The translations under genes and the position numbers were made by a program. The notes under the pieces are model-generated. The model searched no databases and had not been told where the DNA came from. It was given only the letters and a program-made list of their open reading frames with translations. 64,000 nt of DNA from Ichthyophthirius multifiliis (Eukaryota > Ciliophora > Oligohymenophorea > Hymenostomatida). The first letter of the stretch is position 1. Each line of letters starts with the position of its first letter. Below, piece by piece: positions 27,901 through 41,800 of the stretch. The DNA is taken from contig NW_004086432.1 of assembly GCF_000220395.1 (NCBI RefSeq), positions 1 through 64,000 of the forward strand, read 5' to 3'.

Positions 27901-30900
27901 CTAAATAGTGTAAAATGTGTAATTCTTAATGTACTTTATGTACTGGATAGAACTCGAATTAATGTTAAGAGTGTGCGTCATCATTTTTCCTGTAAAATAA
28001 CAATGAATGTGTCAAAAGTTGTTCTTAAAATGGATACTTTGCAGATATTTCTAATAGAAAGTGCTCCTAATGTGTACCTTAATGCACTTCCTGTTTCGGA
28101 GGTTTGATTAGTTAATGCAATTAATGCGTAGATAACTACTTCTTGGATGTTTAAACCTGTGTATAAGTATGTTCAGTTGAAAAATACGCCAATTCTTCAA
28201 CTAAAACTTGTTCTTTTTGCCATTCTACATGCGAAACATGTACAGGAAGTGAATATAATGAATGCCTTACATGTAAAAAAGGACATTTTAAAGCAAATCC
28301 GTAAATAAATCTTAGCAATATTTAAATATATTCTTGCCTATTAAATTGCCCTTAAAAATAATTCGCTGATACAGCAAGAGGTTTATGTAAAAGTTGCAAT
28401 TAATATTGCCTTGTATGTACAACAGGAGAATTTGTAATTAAATGTAAATAATGTGAAAGTGGATATTTTTTACATTTAAATAATTGCCTATAAGCATGTC
28501 CCGAAGGTTTCTATGAAGAAAAAACAGAAAATATATGTAAACCATGCCATATAAAATGCAAAAAATGTACTTCTTCTACAAACTCCTCATGTTTATGTAA
28601 AAATTCAATAAATAAATATAAATATTTATTAATTTATACATATATTATATATACATAAATAAAATATAGTATGTAATTAAAAAAATTATTTATATGGAAG
28701 TACATGTGATAGTACATGTCCAAATAATTCATACATAAATTATAAAAGTTAAAAATAGTGAATTATGTGATTCTTAATGTGCTACTTGTACAGATAGCAG
28801 TAATAAATGTACTTCATGTATTAATTTAATGTATTTATTAAATAATTAATGTCTAACTACCTGTCCTACTAAAAATTCTTCAAAAATACAATAAATAATA
28901 CATGTTAGCCTTGTCATAATTCTTGTATGGAGTGTTTCGGTTCTTAATATGATAAATGTATTTCATGTGATTTAGGTTTTTTTAAACTTGACTAACAATG
29001 TTTGATCAATGTCCTTCTGAAAAATATTACTAAGATACTATAAATAATCAATGCTTACCTTGTCATTCTTCCTGCTTTCTTGCAATGGTCCTTTAGAAAC
29101 AATTGCACAAGATGCTCAGAAAGGCAATATTTATCAAACAATACATGCATAAATTGCACAGATGGATGTAATACATGCTTTTCCGATATATGTATCCAAT
29201 GCAATACTTAATTATATAATTTAAACGTATCATGTGTTGGGTCTTGTCCCATAGATTATTATTTTCCCGACTAAGAGACTTTCTAATGCTCTTAATGTTA
29301 TTTTAAATGTAAAAGATGTACAGGAAGTTCAGATAAATAATGTACTGCTTGTTTTTAAAATACTTATTTATATAATGGAGAATGCTTATCTACATGTAAC
29401 GACATTACTACATATAAAAATAATGATGATAATACAGTAAATAATATATATATTTAAAAAGTATTGAATATATATATATATATATGACTATATATAAAAA
29501 GTGTACAAAATGCCATTCTTCCTGTCTTTCATGTAATGGTCCTTTAATTAATAATTGCACATTATGTCCTTAATCTTATTATTTACATAATTCTATATGT
29601 ATTCAAGCATGTCCTTCTGGCTTTTTCTCAAATAAAAACACCTTTTAATGTATAGCCTGTCCTTCTGGATGTTTATAATGCACAAGTTACTAATAATGTT
29701 AAAAATGTACATAAGGATTATTCATGAATGCTTTAAATTAATGTCTTTCTTAATGCAATATTGGGGAATTTAATAATTTGCAAACATTTGAATGTTAATA
29801 ATGCCATTTAAATTGCGAACAATGCTATGGAAGTCAAAATTCTTAGTGCCTATTATGTAAATAAAATTTTTTCTTGTATAATACAACATGTGGAGATTCC
29901 TCTGTTTGTCCTTAAGGATTTTTCCCTAATTCAGAAAACCACAAATGCACCTAATGTCCTACTTCATGTTCCATATGTACCTCAAGCACCGAATGTTAGC
30001 AATGTAGGCTCTAAATTATTTATATGAAATACATGTAGTCCATAATGTCCTGAAAATACACCCACTTATCCAAATTCTAGCAATAATAAATGCGATAAAT
30101 GCTATTAAACATGCCTAAAATGTAAAGGACCTTAAGAAACAGACTGTTTGCAATGCCAATAGAATTTATTTTTATTAGAAAACAAATGTTTTGAAATTTG
30201 TCCTCAAGGTTTTTTTAGCAGCATAAACATATGCAAAAAATGCGACCCTAAATGCCTTGTTTGTACATCTTTAGAAATTTGTTAAGCCTGTAATAACAAT
30301 TTTTATTTAAAAAAAGAAACTTATTAATGCCTTTCTTGCTTTCATGGATGTTCTAAGTGCTTTGCCCAAGCACAAAATGAATGCACTTCTTGTATTTAAA
30401 ATTACTTTTATTTACCCTAAAATAATTCTTGTTAATTAAATTGCCCTATTAATTTTTATGCAGACCAAACTGATTTCATATGTAAAAAATGCCCTGAAAA
30501 CTGCGAACAATGTACTTCTTTACAAAACTGTGTTTTATGCAAAAATGCCGCTTTTTTCTTATAAAATTAAACTTGTTTACCCTGCAATTATAAATGTCTT
30601 ACTTGCACAGGCCCTTTAGATACTTAATGCACCTAATGTAAGCCTAATTATTACATACAAGAACCATATTCATGTGTAATAAAATGCAATTAATCCTATT
30701 ATCCGGACAATTTAACCCAAAAATGTACCAACTGCAATACAGTATGTCTTACATGTACTGGATAATCAGAATGTTTATCATGTATAAACGGTTATTTTTT
30801 AGAAAATAATAGATGTATTTAATGCCCAATAACATGTTCTATATGTTTAAGCACTTAATAATGCTTATAATGTATACGAAACCAATATTTACATAACTAA

Positions 30901-33244
30901 TAATGCCTTACTTAATGTCCATCAGGTTTTTTCGCTTCTGATATAAATAATTAATGTTAAAAATGTCACAATTCATGTTCAGAATGTAAAGGAAAATCAG
31001 AAACCGACTGCACATCTTGCAATCAAGGAGCTTTTCTCGAAAATACTAAATGTGTATTTGATTGTTCAATATAAACTACATATAAAAACATCTAAAAAGC
31101 CACATGTGATTAATGTGATATATCCTGTTAAACTTGTGAATAAAATCCATTCAAATGTACTTCCTGTCCCCTATAAAATCCCTTTTTATTGGATAATGAA
31201 TGTCTAAATTAATGTCCATTAAAAGATGGATATTACCAATAAGGTACTCAGTGTTTAAAATGCCATTTCTCATGTTCTTAGTGTATAGGCCCTAGTTAAA
31301 ATTAATGCACACTGTGTCCACAAAATACATTTTTATCTACTACAAATTAATGCGTTTTTAACTGTCCATTTGGACATTTTAATGATTCCAAGAATAATAT
31401 GTGTATTATATGTGATTCTTAATGTCTTTCTTGTATTGATAATCCACTTAATTGTACTGAATGTCCTAATAACAGACCTTTTTTATATCAAAACACATGT
31501 CTCTTAGATTGCCCGGATACCTTTTACAAAGAAAATACCACAAAAACATGCAACAAATGTAGCTCTTTATGTCTAAAATGTACTGAAAATCCAAAAAAAT
31601 GTACCTAATGTCCCAATAATCTTTTCTTCATCCCTTCATTAAATGCCTGTGAGTCCTAATGTCCTCCTGAAAATTACTACATATTAAATAATACATGTTT
31701 AAGCTGTCATATTTCATGCAAAATATGCAATGGTCCTTCCCAAAATGAATGCTCATCTTGTAATTCAAACTATTTTTTAAATATAGAAACTACTTCTTGC
31801 CTAAATAATTGTCCATTATAATATTTCCCGAATAACCAAATTTGTGAAAAATGTCATTTTTCCTGCTTAGAATGCACCTCTACTTAATGTATAAAATGCC
31901 TATAAGGATTTGTATTATAAAGTACGAAAAGTCCCATATGTCTAAGTTCATGCCTTGAAGATGAATATTTAAACTAAATAACCGATACATGCCAAAAATG
32001 TACCTCTCCATGTAAAAAATGTATCTAAAATGACTAAAAATGTACACAATGTGAATAAAACACATATTTATTAGAAACTGAATATAAATGTTTATCAAAA
32101 TGTCCTGAACATAATTATTTTCCAGAATCTAACAAATGCGTAAAATGCCACATTTTCTGCAAAAAATGTACAGGAAATCTCCCTTCATAATGCACCGAGT
32201 GTAACCCTCCATACATATATATTTCCACTTCAAACACATGTGCACAAAACTGTGCTCTGAAAACATTTTACGAAAAAAAATTGAACTTATGTGTTTCCTG
32301 TAATCCTTCCTGTATTTAATGTTTTGGTTAAGAAAACACCTAATGCACATAATGTGATGATTCTTTTTATTTATACAACACATAGTGTATAGAATAATGT
32401 CCTCAAAATACATATATAAAACCTCCTTTAAATAAAACATGCGAATAATGTAGCCAAAATTGCCTAACATGTTCCTAATCTTCCACTTTGTGTACATCAT
32501 GTAGCAATGAAAGATTCCTTTTAGACAATTTATGCATATTAAATTGTCCTTCTGATTTTTATTTTGCAAATAAAAATAATTAAATATGCGAACCTTGCCA
32601 TTAAAACTGTATTAAATGTTTCAATAATACAAATACATCCTGTTTATAATGTAATCCTGGTTTTTTTTTAGAAGAAATGTCTTGTATTAAAAATTGCTCC
32701 TAAGGTTTTTATAAAGATATAACATAAAATATATGCAGACCTTGCAATTCTAAATGTATGTAATGTACTTCTGCTAATTAATGTGTATCTTGTAAATAAT
32801 CTTTCTTTTTATAAGGATAATAATGTCTAGAATATTGTCTACCAGGCTTTTTCGGGGACTCAAATGATAATAAATGCAAATAATGTGCACAAGAATGTTC
32901 TGTTTGCTCATTAAATGCTAATTATTGCTTTTAATGTTCTTCTAAATACTATTTATATAATAATACTTGTTCGAAAAAATGTCCTGACTAACATTTTCCA
33001 GATTTATAATCTAATGTATGTCTATAATGTAATTAAAACTGTATGAAATGTACAGAATAATAATACTGTTAAGAATGCAAATAAGACACTTACTTATTAA
33101 ATTCGATTTGTGTGTATGATTGTCCTGAAGGCAGATTTAAAAATTCATTATAAAAAAAGTGTTAAGTATGTGATTTTAAATGTTTATAATGTACAGAAAT
33201 AGATAAATGTAAAAATAATAATAATAATTATATTTAAAAATTAA

Positions 33245-33278
<34 letters not shown>

Positions 33279-36200
33279 TTTTATATATATATATATACAT
33301 AATTATATTTATATTTATTATTATTTAGGTTAAAGTTGTAATATTGGATATTTTTTATAAGGAAGTTTTTGCCAAAAAGAATGTAATATAGGTTTTTTTA
33401 AATAAGATTCTTTAAGAATATGTTTTTAATGTAATCCTATTTGCTAAACATGTCATAAATCAAGTAATTAATGTTTAACATGTGTAAACGGTTTCTTTTT
33501 TGATATAGATTTTTGTTATTAAATATGTCCTGATAATAAATTTTCTGATTTAATTAAAAAAACCTGTGAATTTTGTTCTTTTCCATGCTCTAAATGTGAA
33601 TTAACATCTACTAAATGCACTTCATGTTCATAAGGTTTTTTAAATATATGCATTAATATATAATTATTTATTTAAAAAATATATCAAAAAAAGGTTTTCT
33701 TTTTCACATAAACAACACCTGTTTATAAAAATGTCCAAATAAATATTATCCTGAAAACAATATTAAATGTTCAGACTGTCATTCTTCATGTTTAACTTGT
33801 GACGGTCCATCTGAATTTTAATGTCTTTCCTGTGCAAATTAATATTACCTATTTGAAAGAAAATGTATGTAATAATGTCCTTAATCTTGTTTCCCAAACT
33901 AAGAAATAAATACATGCGAAAAATGTCATGTAAAATATATAGATATTTATTTATATTTATATATATTGTTAACATAAAAAGCCATCTTGTTTGACATGTA
34001 TAGGAGAATAGATAAATTAATGTACATCTTGTATATAAAAATAATATTTATCATCTACAAATACATGCATCCAATGTTTTACAGGCTGCTAACAATGTTA
34101 AAATATAACTGGTTAATGTTAAATTTGTGAACATAATTTATATCTACTAATAAACACTTGTATAAAAGAATGTCCAAAAACCAACTACTATCCTTAAAAT
34201 TTTATCTGTTAAAAATGCGATGAATCCTGCCTTTCTTGCTAAAATTCATCCTCGAAATGCACTCAATGTGAAAAAGGCAAATACCTATACAAATATTAAT
34301 GTCTTATAGACTGTCCTAATAATTATTTTTTTGAGGAAAGCTCCACAAACTAATGTTCTTAATGCCATAATTCTTGTAAATATTGCAAAGGCCCTTTGTA
34401 ATAAGATTGCACTGAATGTGAAAACTAACTATTTTTATTTGACAGTTAATGTATTTCTTAATGTCCATAGAGATATTTTTCTAATATATAAAATAATACT
34501 TGCGAAAAATGTTCCAAAAACTGTTTAGAATGTAATATATTAGGCTGTATAAATTGCGATTTTTCCTATTTGTTTTTCCTTTCATAATGCGTTTCTGAAT
34601 GTCCCAATTAAAAATACTACACTGAGGGAAGTACGTGCAAAGAATGTGATATTTCATGTCTTTCTTGCACAGGTCCTTTAGAAAACTAATGCCTGACTTG
34701 TCCCTAAGGTCGTTTTTTCCTAAATTCTTAATGCTTATTGAAATGTCCTCTATTTAATTTCTATCCTGATACAAAATCTAATATTTGTGTTTCTTGTAAT
34801 AAAAGATGTTTAACATGTGTTGAGGAAAAACCTCTCTAATGTGCTTCTTGTATAAAAAATACATATTTTTTAGATTTCTAATGCCTCGAATAATGTCCAA
34901 AAACGAAATTCTACCCATAAAAAGCCACTAATACATGTTAGAATTGCCATTAAAATTGCCTAGAATGTACCGGAAATTCTGAAAATGAATGCTCAGCGTG
35001 TGAAAAGACCAGATTTTTATATTAGAATCTCTGCTTAGAATAATGTCCTTAAGATTATTATTATTAAGATAATATATAAAATATATGTTCTCTATGTCAT
35101 TTATCATGTATTTAATGCACTGGCCCAAAGGAATATGAATGCAAAAAATGCAACTTTGGGAGATATATTTATAACAATACTTGCGTGGAAGTATGCCCTG
35201 TAGGCTTTTTTAAAAATACAGACAATATATGTAAATAATGTAAAAAAAATTGTGCTCTTTGTAATACAGAAATTACTTGCAATTAATGCATGGAAAATTT
35301 TTTTTTATTAGAAAACTAATGTATTTTTGAATGCCCTGCTGAACGCTTTTTTTAAAAAAACAATCAATGTATAAAATGCCATTTTAATTGTTTAAAATGT
35401 ACCGAATCTACAGAGTAAAACTGTACAAAATGTGAATAAGGAATGTATCTTTTCTAATAATAATGCCTAGCTGGATGTCCTATTAAAAATTTCTTTGAAG
35501 ATAAACTCAATGTTTAATGTATTCCGTGTAACTCCTTATGTTTAAGTTGTAGAGCAAACACACCTGATGAATGTACTTAATGTTATTAGGGAAAAGTAAA
35601 AATATTATATATATATTTTTTTTAAATAATAAAATATATACATATTATTTAAAAAAAATATAATAGTATTTATTAAACAAAGCCTGTGTAGAAAATTGCC
35701 CTTTAAAATATTTCATAGATTTAAACGAAATAATTTGTAGACCCTGCTCAGAAAACTGTAATATTTGCTTATAATTAAAAAACTGTCAAGAATGTATACC
35801 TCCATATAGACTTTTAAATGGCCAATGCATAAACGAATGTCCTTAACCTGGTTTTTATCACATAACAAAAGAAAAGGGCTAAATAGAATGTCTTCCATGT
35901 GACTCTTCATGTAAAACCTGTAACGGAAGCAATCAAACTTAATGCACTTCATGTGACAATTAATCCTTTCTTCTCCTAAATAAATGCGTATAAAAATGTA
36001 ATGTAGGTTATTTTACTAATCTAGAATAACGTACATGCATGTAATGTCCCGAATTCTGCATTTTATGTGAAAGTGATATATAAAACTCTACCCTAAAATG
36101 TACTAAATGTCAAACAAACTATTTTTTAATGAATAACTTATGCTCTTCTTCATGTTCAGATGGCACATATGTTTCACCTACATAAGCCTTATGTCTTTCC

Positions 36201-38756
36201 TGTCATTCTTCATGTGCTACATGTACTGGACCTTTTGATTACTAATGTACATAATGTCCCAAAGCTTATTATTTATACAAAAATAGTTGCCTTACTTCTT
36301 GTCCTGAAGGTTATTTTATATCCCCTTTAAAAAAATAAACCTGCGAAATGTGTGACTAGAAATGTACGCTATGTTTCGGTGCAAACGAAAATAACTGCTT
36401 AGCCTGTAAAAACAACTTCTTTTTTTTAAATTAAAGTTGTCTATTGACTTGTCCTTCTTCTTATTTTAAAGACTAAGAAACTTTAACTTGTTAAAAATGT
36501 TCACAAGGCTGTTCTAAATGCGAAAATAATTAAAACACCGCTTGTTTATCTTGTGAAGCAAACTATTTTTACCTAAACAAATAATGCTTAATAAATTGTC
36601 CAACTAAATATTTTAACGATATCTCCACATAATAATGTCTCCCATGCTTTACCACATGCTCCTCTTGTACAGGAACTAACAGAAATCAATGTTTTATGTG
36701 TGAAAAGGCTTATTTTTTACATTAAAGTTAATGTATAACCAGTTGTCCTAGTGGATTTTATATAAATAATATGAAACAAACATGCGACCAATGTAGTAGA
36801 AAATGCTTTACTTGTAAAAATTCATCCGACTTTGACTGTCTTTCATGTAGTGGAGAATTATTTCTTTTCGAAAATACTTGCCGAGATTAATGTCCTGATC
36901 GTTTATTTGCCAATGTATAGACTTAAAAGTGTGAATAATGTTCTAAAGGCTGCCTAAAATGTTTCAATATAGAATCTTTTTCATGTACAGAGTGTGAAAA
37001 CGGATTCTTTTTATACCAAGGTTCTTGCCTAGATAAATGTCCTGATGGCTAATATATAGACTAAATTTAAAAATAATGCCTTCCGTGTGACTTTTCATGT
37101 CTTACATGTACAGGTCCATAAGAAAATTAGTGTATTTTTTGTAAATCAAATTCCCTATATAGACACCCTATATCTTAAAAATGCACTCTTGATTGCGGAA
37201 AAAACTTCTTTCCTGACATTTCCACAGGTTCCTGCGCACCATGTGACTCTTCATGCAAAACATGCACTTCGAAACACTATAACTCTTGTCTATCTTGTCA
37301 AAACAATTTTTTTTTAATCAACTTCTAATGCGTTTTTTAATGTCCTTAAGACCTTGTGGGAGATACTCAACGATAAATTTGCATATAAAAGTGTCCAGCT
37401 GGTTATTTTAAAAACACACTCACAAACATATGCGATCCTTGCAATAATACCTGTAAAACATGCTCTAATATATAAACATGCGAAACATGCCCTAACTTAT
37501 AATTTCTACTAAATGGAAAGTGTCTCGAAAATTGTCCTGAAGGTTTCTATACAAACCAGCTTACAAGTATTTGCATATAATGCCATTTTTCTTGTCTAAA
37601 CTCATGTTCGGGTCCTAATGATTTTTAATGCCTGAATTGCTAAACAGGAACTTTTTTATATGAAGGAAAGTGTAACAAAATATGTCCTTTGGGATTTTTC
37701 CCTGATGTTTTGTCATCTAAATGTGCCAATTGTAATCCTACATGCCTTTCTTGCGATGGTTTTTCGGAAAAAAATTGCCTTTCATGTTCTCTATAATTCT
37801 ATTTTTTGGAAAATTCTTGTTTCAGAAGATGTCCTCCAACTTTTTATGAAGATATTTATTAAAATAAATGCTTAAAGTGTGCAAATGGATGTAGAGCATG
37901 TTTTAATTCTTAATCTGTTTCGTGTACTTAATGCATGAATGGTAAACATAAAAGCATTAATTATATATATATATATATATTAAAAAATAGGATTTTATTT
38001 AAGAAATAATGAATGTAATAAAGAATGTCCAAATGGTTTTTTCACAAACAAAATAAATCTAATATGCGAAACTTGTCATCCTTCTTGTCTTGAATGTAAT
38101 GGCCCTTTCTATAACAGTTGCTTATAATGCAAAGAACCTAATTTTTTGGAATAAAATACATGCCAAGCTACATGCTAAGCAGGTTATTTTCCTTAGATTT
38201 CTACAAAAAAATGTATTAAATGTAATATTGAATGCCTTACATGCTTTGGAGGTGAAAAAAATGAATGTAATTAGTGCAAATAAGGTTCTATTTTAGTAAA
38301 TAATATTTGCTTTTAGAACTGTTAGAGTGGATTTTATTTCGATTAAATACTTCTTTAGTGTATTTAATGTTTTTAGACTTGTGAATAATGCAATTCATAA
38401 TAACAAGAAGACTGTATTTATTGCAAACCCAACTTTTTTTTAACTTCAGACAATTAATGTGTATCTGACTGTCCTCAATAATTCATTCCAAATATAAAAA
38501 CGAGAAAATGCAATTATTATAATTGTCATAATACATGTTCTTCATGTTAGGGCTAATCCGAAAAATAATGTCTAAGTTGTAATATAGGTAGATTTTTCTA
38601 TAAATTTTAATGTCTTAAAATATGTCCTGATGCATTTTATAAAAATTAGGAAACAAATCAATGTAGTGCTTGTCATTAAAACTGTAAAAAATGTACAGGA
38701 CCTTAATTATCTGATTGTTAATAATGTACTTAAGGATTCTTTTTATATGTAAAACA

Positions 38757-38822
<66 letters not shown>

Positions 38823-41800
38823 AATAAATTTACATATATTTTATTTTTTTTAGTAATCTTCATGTGATTTAAAATGTCCTATAAATTTCTTTCCTAATAA
38901 AATTTTATTTTAGTGTCAAAACTGTTTTAATGGATGTAAATTATGTTTAAATGAAAATCAAGACTAATGTACAGAATGTGAAACACACTTAAATCTCTAT
39001 TAAAATTAATGTCTTCTATTATGTCCTTAATCTTATTTTTCTAGAAACAATGTATGTTATTAGTGCGATTCTTCATGTTTAAATTGCTCAGGACCTCTAC
39101 CTAATCAATGCTTAAACTGTCCTCCTAACCGATTTTTCTATGATAACCTTTGTGTAATTACTTGTCTGAACAGCTTTTTCGGAGACACTTAAAAAAGCAA
39201 ATGCATATCCTGTAATCAAGATTGCAAAACATGTGATGGGCCATTAAATAATAATTGTCTTTCTTGCAATATGTTTACAGTAAAAAATATATATATATAT
39301 ATATTTTTTATTTTTTCTGTAATTTATTTTTATACAATCAATCAAAAAAAGTGCACTATTCTATTTTTTTTTTTGCTTGTTTAAAAAAAAATTACAGAAA
39401 AATAATTAAAAAAAAAAATGTTTAAAATTAATTATAAATAAATATATAAAAAAGTATCTTTTAAATAACTAATGTCTCCTAAACTGCCCTCTTGCTTATT
39501 ACAAAAGCGATGTCTTTTAATAATGTATAAAATGCGATCCAAAATGCTTAACTTGTAATGGTCGAAGTCCCCAAAGTTGTCTTTCATGTGAATATCCTTT
39601 ATTCCTAATGTACACTGAATGTGTCTATAATTGCCCTTAAAGACGTTTCGGAAACCCTTAAAATAGAAAATGTGACCCTTGTCATCCTGTATGCTTTAAC
39701 TGTTTTGGTCAATCAAATAAACAATGCACTTCCTGTGAAAATGGCCTTTATTTTTTCTCCTATTAATGTCATTTAGAATGCCCTATAGGCTCCTATTTAA
39801 ACATGATAGAAGATAATTGTTTTTCCTGTCACCCATCTTGTGAATCATGTACTGGTCCAAAATAAAACCAGTGTAGATCCTGTTATATTGAAACTTACCT
39901 AAATCTAATCACAAATACATGTGTATAAATATGTCCTTAATCCTACTTTGCCCAAAAAGAAACAGGCAAATGTTCTTTATGTGACTCCTAATGTTCTCAA
40001 TGTACTCATTCTTCTAAAAATTGTACCCAATGTTCTTAAAACCGAATAAACACTCCCCAATGTGAATGTCCTCCACTAACCGTTTTTGACAGTCAAAATC
40101 CCTTTTGTGAGTCGTGTTTTTACAGGTGTTAAAGGTGTTCGAAAATCCCTTATAATTGCATAGAATGTGCTCCTTCAAGGAATTAAGATCCTCCGTAATG
40201 TTCATGTACAGAAGGTACTTTTGACAACGGTTAAACTTCTTAATGTTAACTTTGCGACTTTAAATGCTTAACATGTGTATAAATGAAACACTTATGTTTA
40301 AAATGTCGAGGAGATCGTATTACTAACGACTGTGTATGTCCTAAAGGCAAATTCGATGATTAAATAAATTCTTATTGCTAAGACTGTTCTATCTAATGCC
40401 AGGAATGTGAAAGAGAAAACCAAAACTGCAAAATATGTCGAGGAAACAGAATAAATCCACCCTTTTGTGACTGTCCAATAGGTTTTTTCGAAGACTATAA
40501 ATCCGTAAATTGTCCCAAATGTGCAAACCAATGTCTCGAATGTACACTAAGGTCCACTAATTGTACTAAATGTAGCACCACAACAGATAGAATAGGAGTG
40601 CCTTTATGTTCTTGTCGAGATGGTTTATATGATGATGGTATAAATCCAATCTGTAAAAATTGTCATTTCCATTGCAGTACTTGCGAAAGTGAATTTTATT
40701 GTAGTAAATGTGCCGGAAATAGGCTAGGAACAGACAATGGGATTTGTATTTGTCCGTAAAACTCTACTGATATGTCCCATTTAAACACTGCTTTTTGCGC
40801 AACTTGCTAAGTAGCGGTTTTATAATCTTATTTAAGTGATAATTTGGAATAAATAATAGTTGATTTTGGTTAAGAAATATTCTTTTAGGGAGTAAATGCT
40901 TCTTCGGATACTTTTAGCATTGAAAACTGTTTTTATTTATTAGATATTTCAACTATAATAAAATTAGGTAGAGATGCCCCTTCATGTAAACTTACAAAAA
41001 CTGAAATAATAATAGAACTTTAAAGCATGTCTAATATATAAATTGGAGACGATATAATTTTATTAACCAATAAATTTTTAATGTTTTCTTCTTGTAATTA
41101 AAATGGTGGCAATACTTCCCAGTTTTTCCAATAAATTGAAAACAAAAAACTTTCAGCCCCATAAAATTATTTAATTCCAATTGTAAAACTAATTGGCCCT
41201 TAAGAAAATGTCAGTGTTTGTGCAGAAATAGTAATTAAAATTGCCAGTACATAAAATACAGGAAAAAGACCTTTGGAGAAAATTACCTGGTTTTTAATGA
41301 ATAAATCAGAAATTTCTAATAATTAAGTACTTCATTTCCTAGAAAATATCATATAAGAAACTAATAAATAATAAAGACTTTATTTACAAATTCCAGCCTT
41401 AAATTTAGATGAGTTTACAGTTTATATTTTTAAAGTTTCTTTCTAGAATTATTTAGGTTAGGAAGGGTATTCTATTTACTAATTTAAAACGAGTTCTACT
41501 GAGTCCCCTTTTATTTAAATTGATTAAGATAGTCCACTGACTGTTATTACTCGAAACCCAATTAATATAGTTGCTAAAGTTGCACACTTGAAATGTGATG
41601 CGGGAAAAATTATTGAAATAAAAGACGAAATGAAAGTTATCTGGTTATAAACAACTGGAAAACCTCAAATAATAAAATAAATAGAATAAATTAAATCCCC
41701 CGAAAATATTATTATAGTCCAAGAAATACCCCACTTTACATTATTACCTGAATAAATTTACAATATACAGGCTATTGCCTAAATAGTAGTTAATGGTAAT

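Larger units (their letters stand above)
11761..40050 (+). repeat. Coding tandem array of about 180 furin-like cysteine-rich units
   Basis: Protein-level tandem repeat within the giant gene; the unit is about 150 nt. Recurrent segments include KCHSSCLTCTG, QCLSC, GYFL and CPxGFF. Units are diverged rather than identical, so it is an old array. Glutamine just before cysteine is common and is written TAATGT or TAATGC, which makes the array look full of stops under the standard code. The unit count is an estimate from exon length divided by unit length. Confidence 0.85.

Noticed and set aside
28740-30053. Programmed frameshifting as in Euplotes
   Set aside because: Breaks go in both directions, sit at homopolymers rather than at a fixed slippery site, and cluster locally. 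Euplotes-type sites need a stop codon at the shift, but TAA/TAG are sense here.
32129-32569. 146-codon open frame on the minus strand
   Set aside because: Lies antisense to cysteine-repeat exons whose plus-strand reading is strong; it has no homology-like pattern and arises because Cys and Lys codons read backwards are stop-free.
11761-40050. CRISPR-like periodicity of about 150 bp
   Set aside because: The period is protein-level (cysteine units); the DNA repeats are diverged and coding, with no identical direct repeats and spacers.
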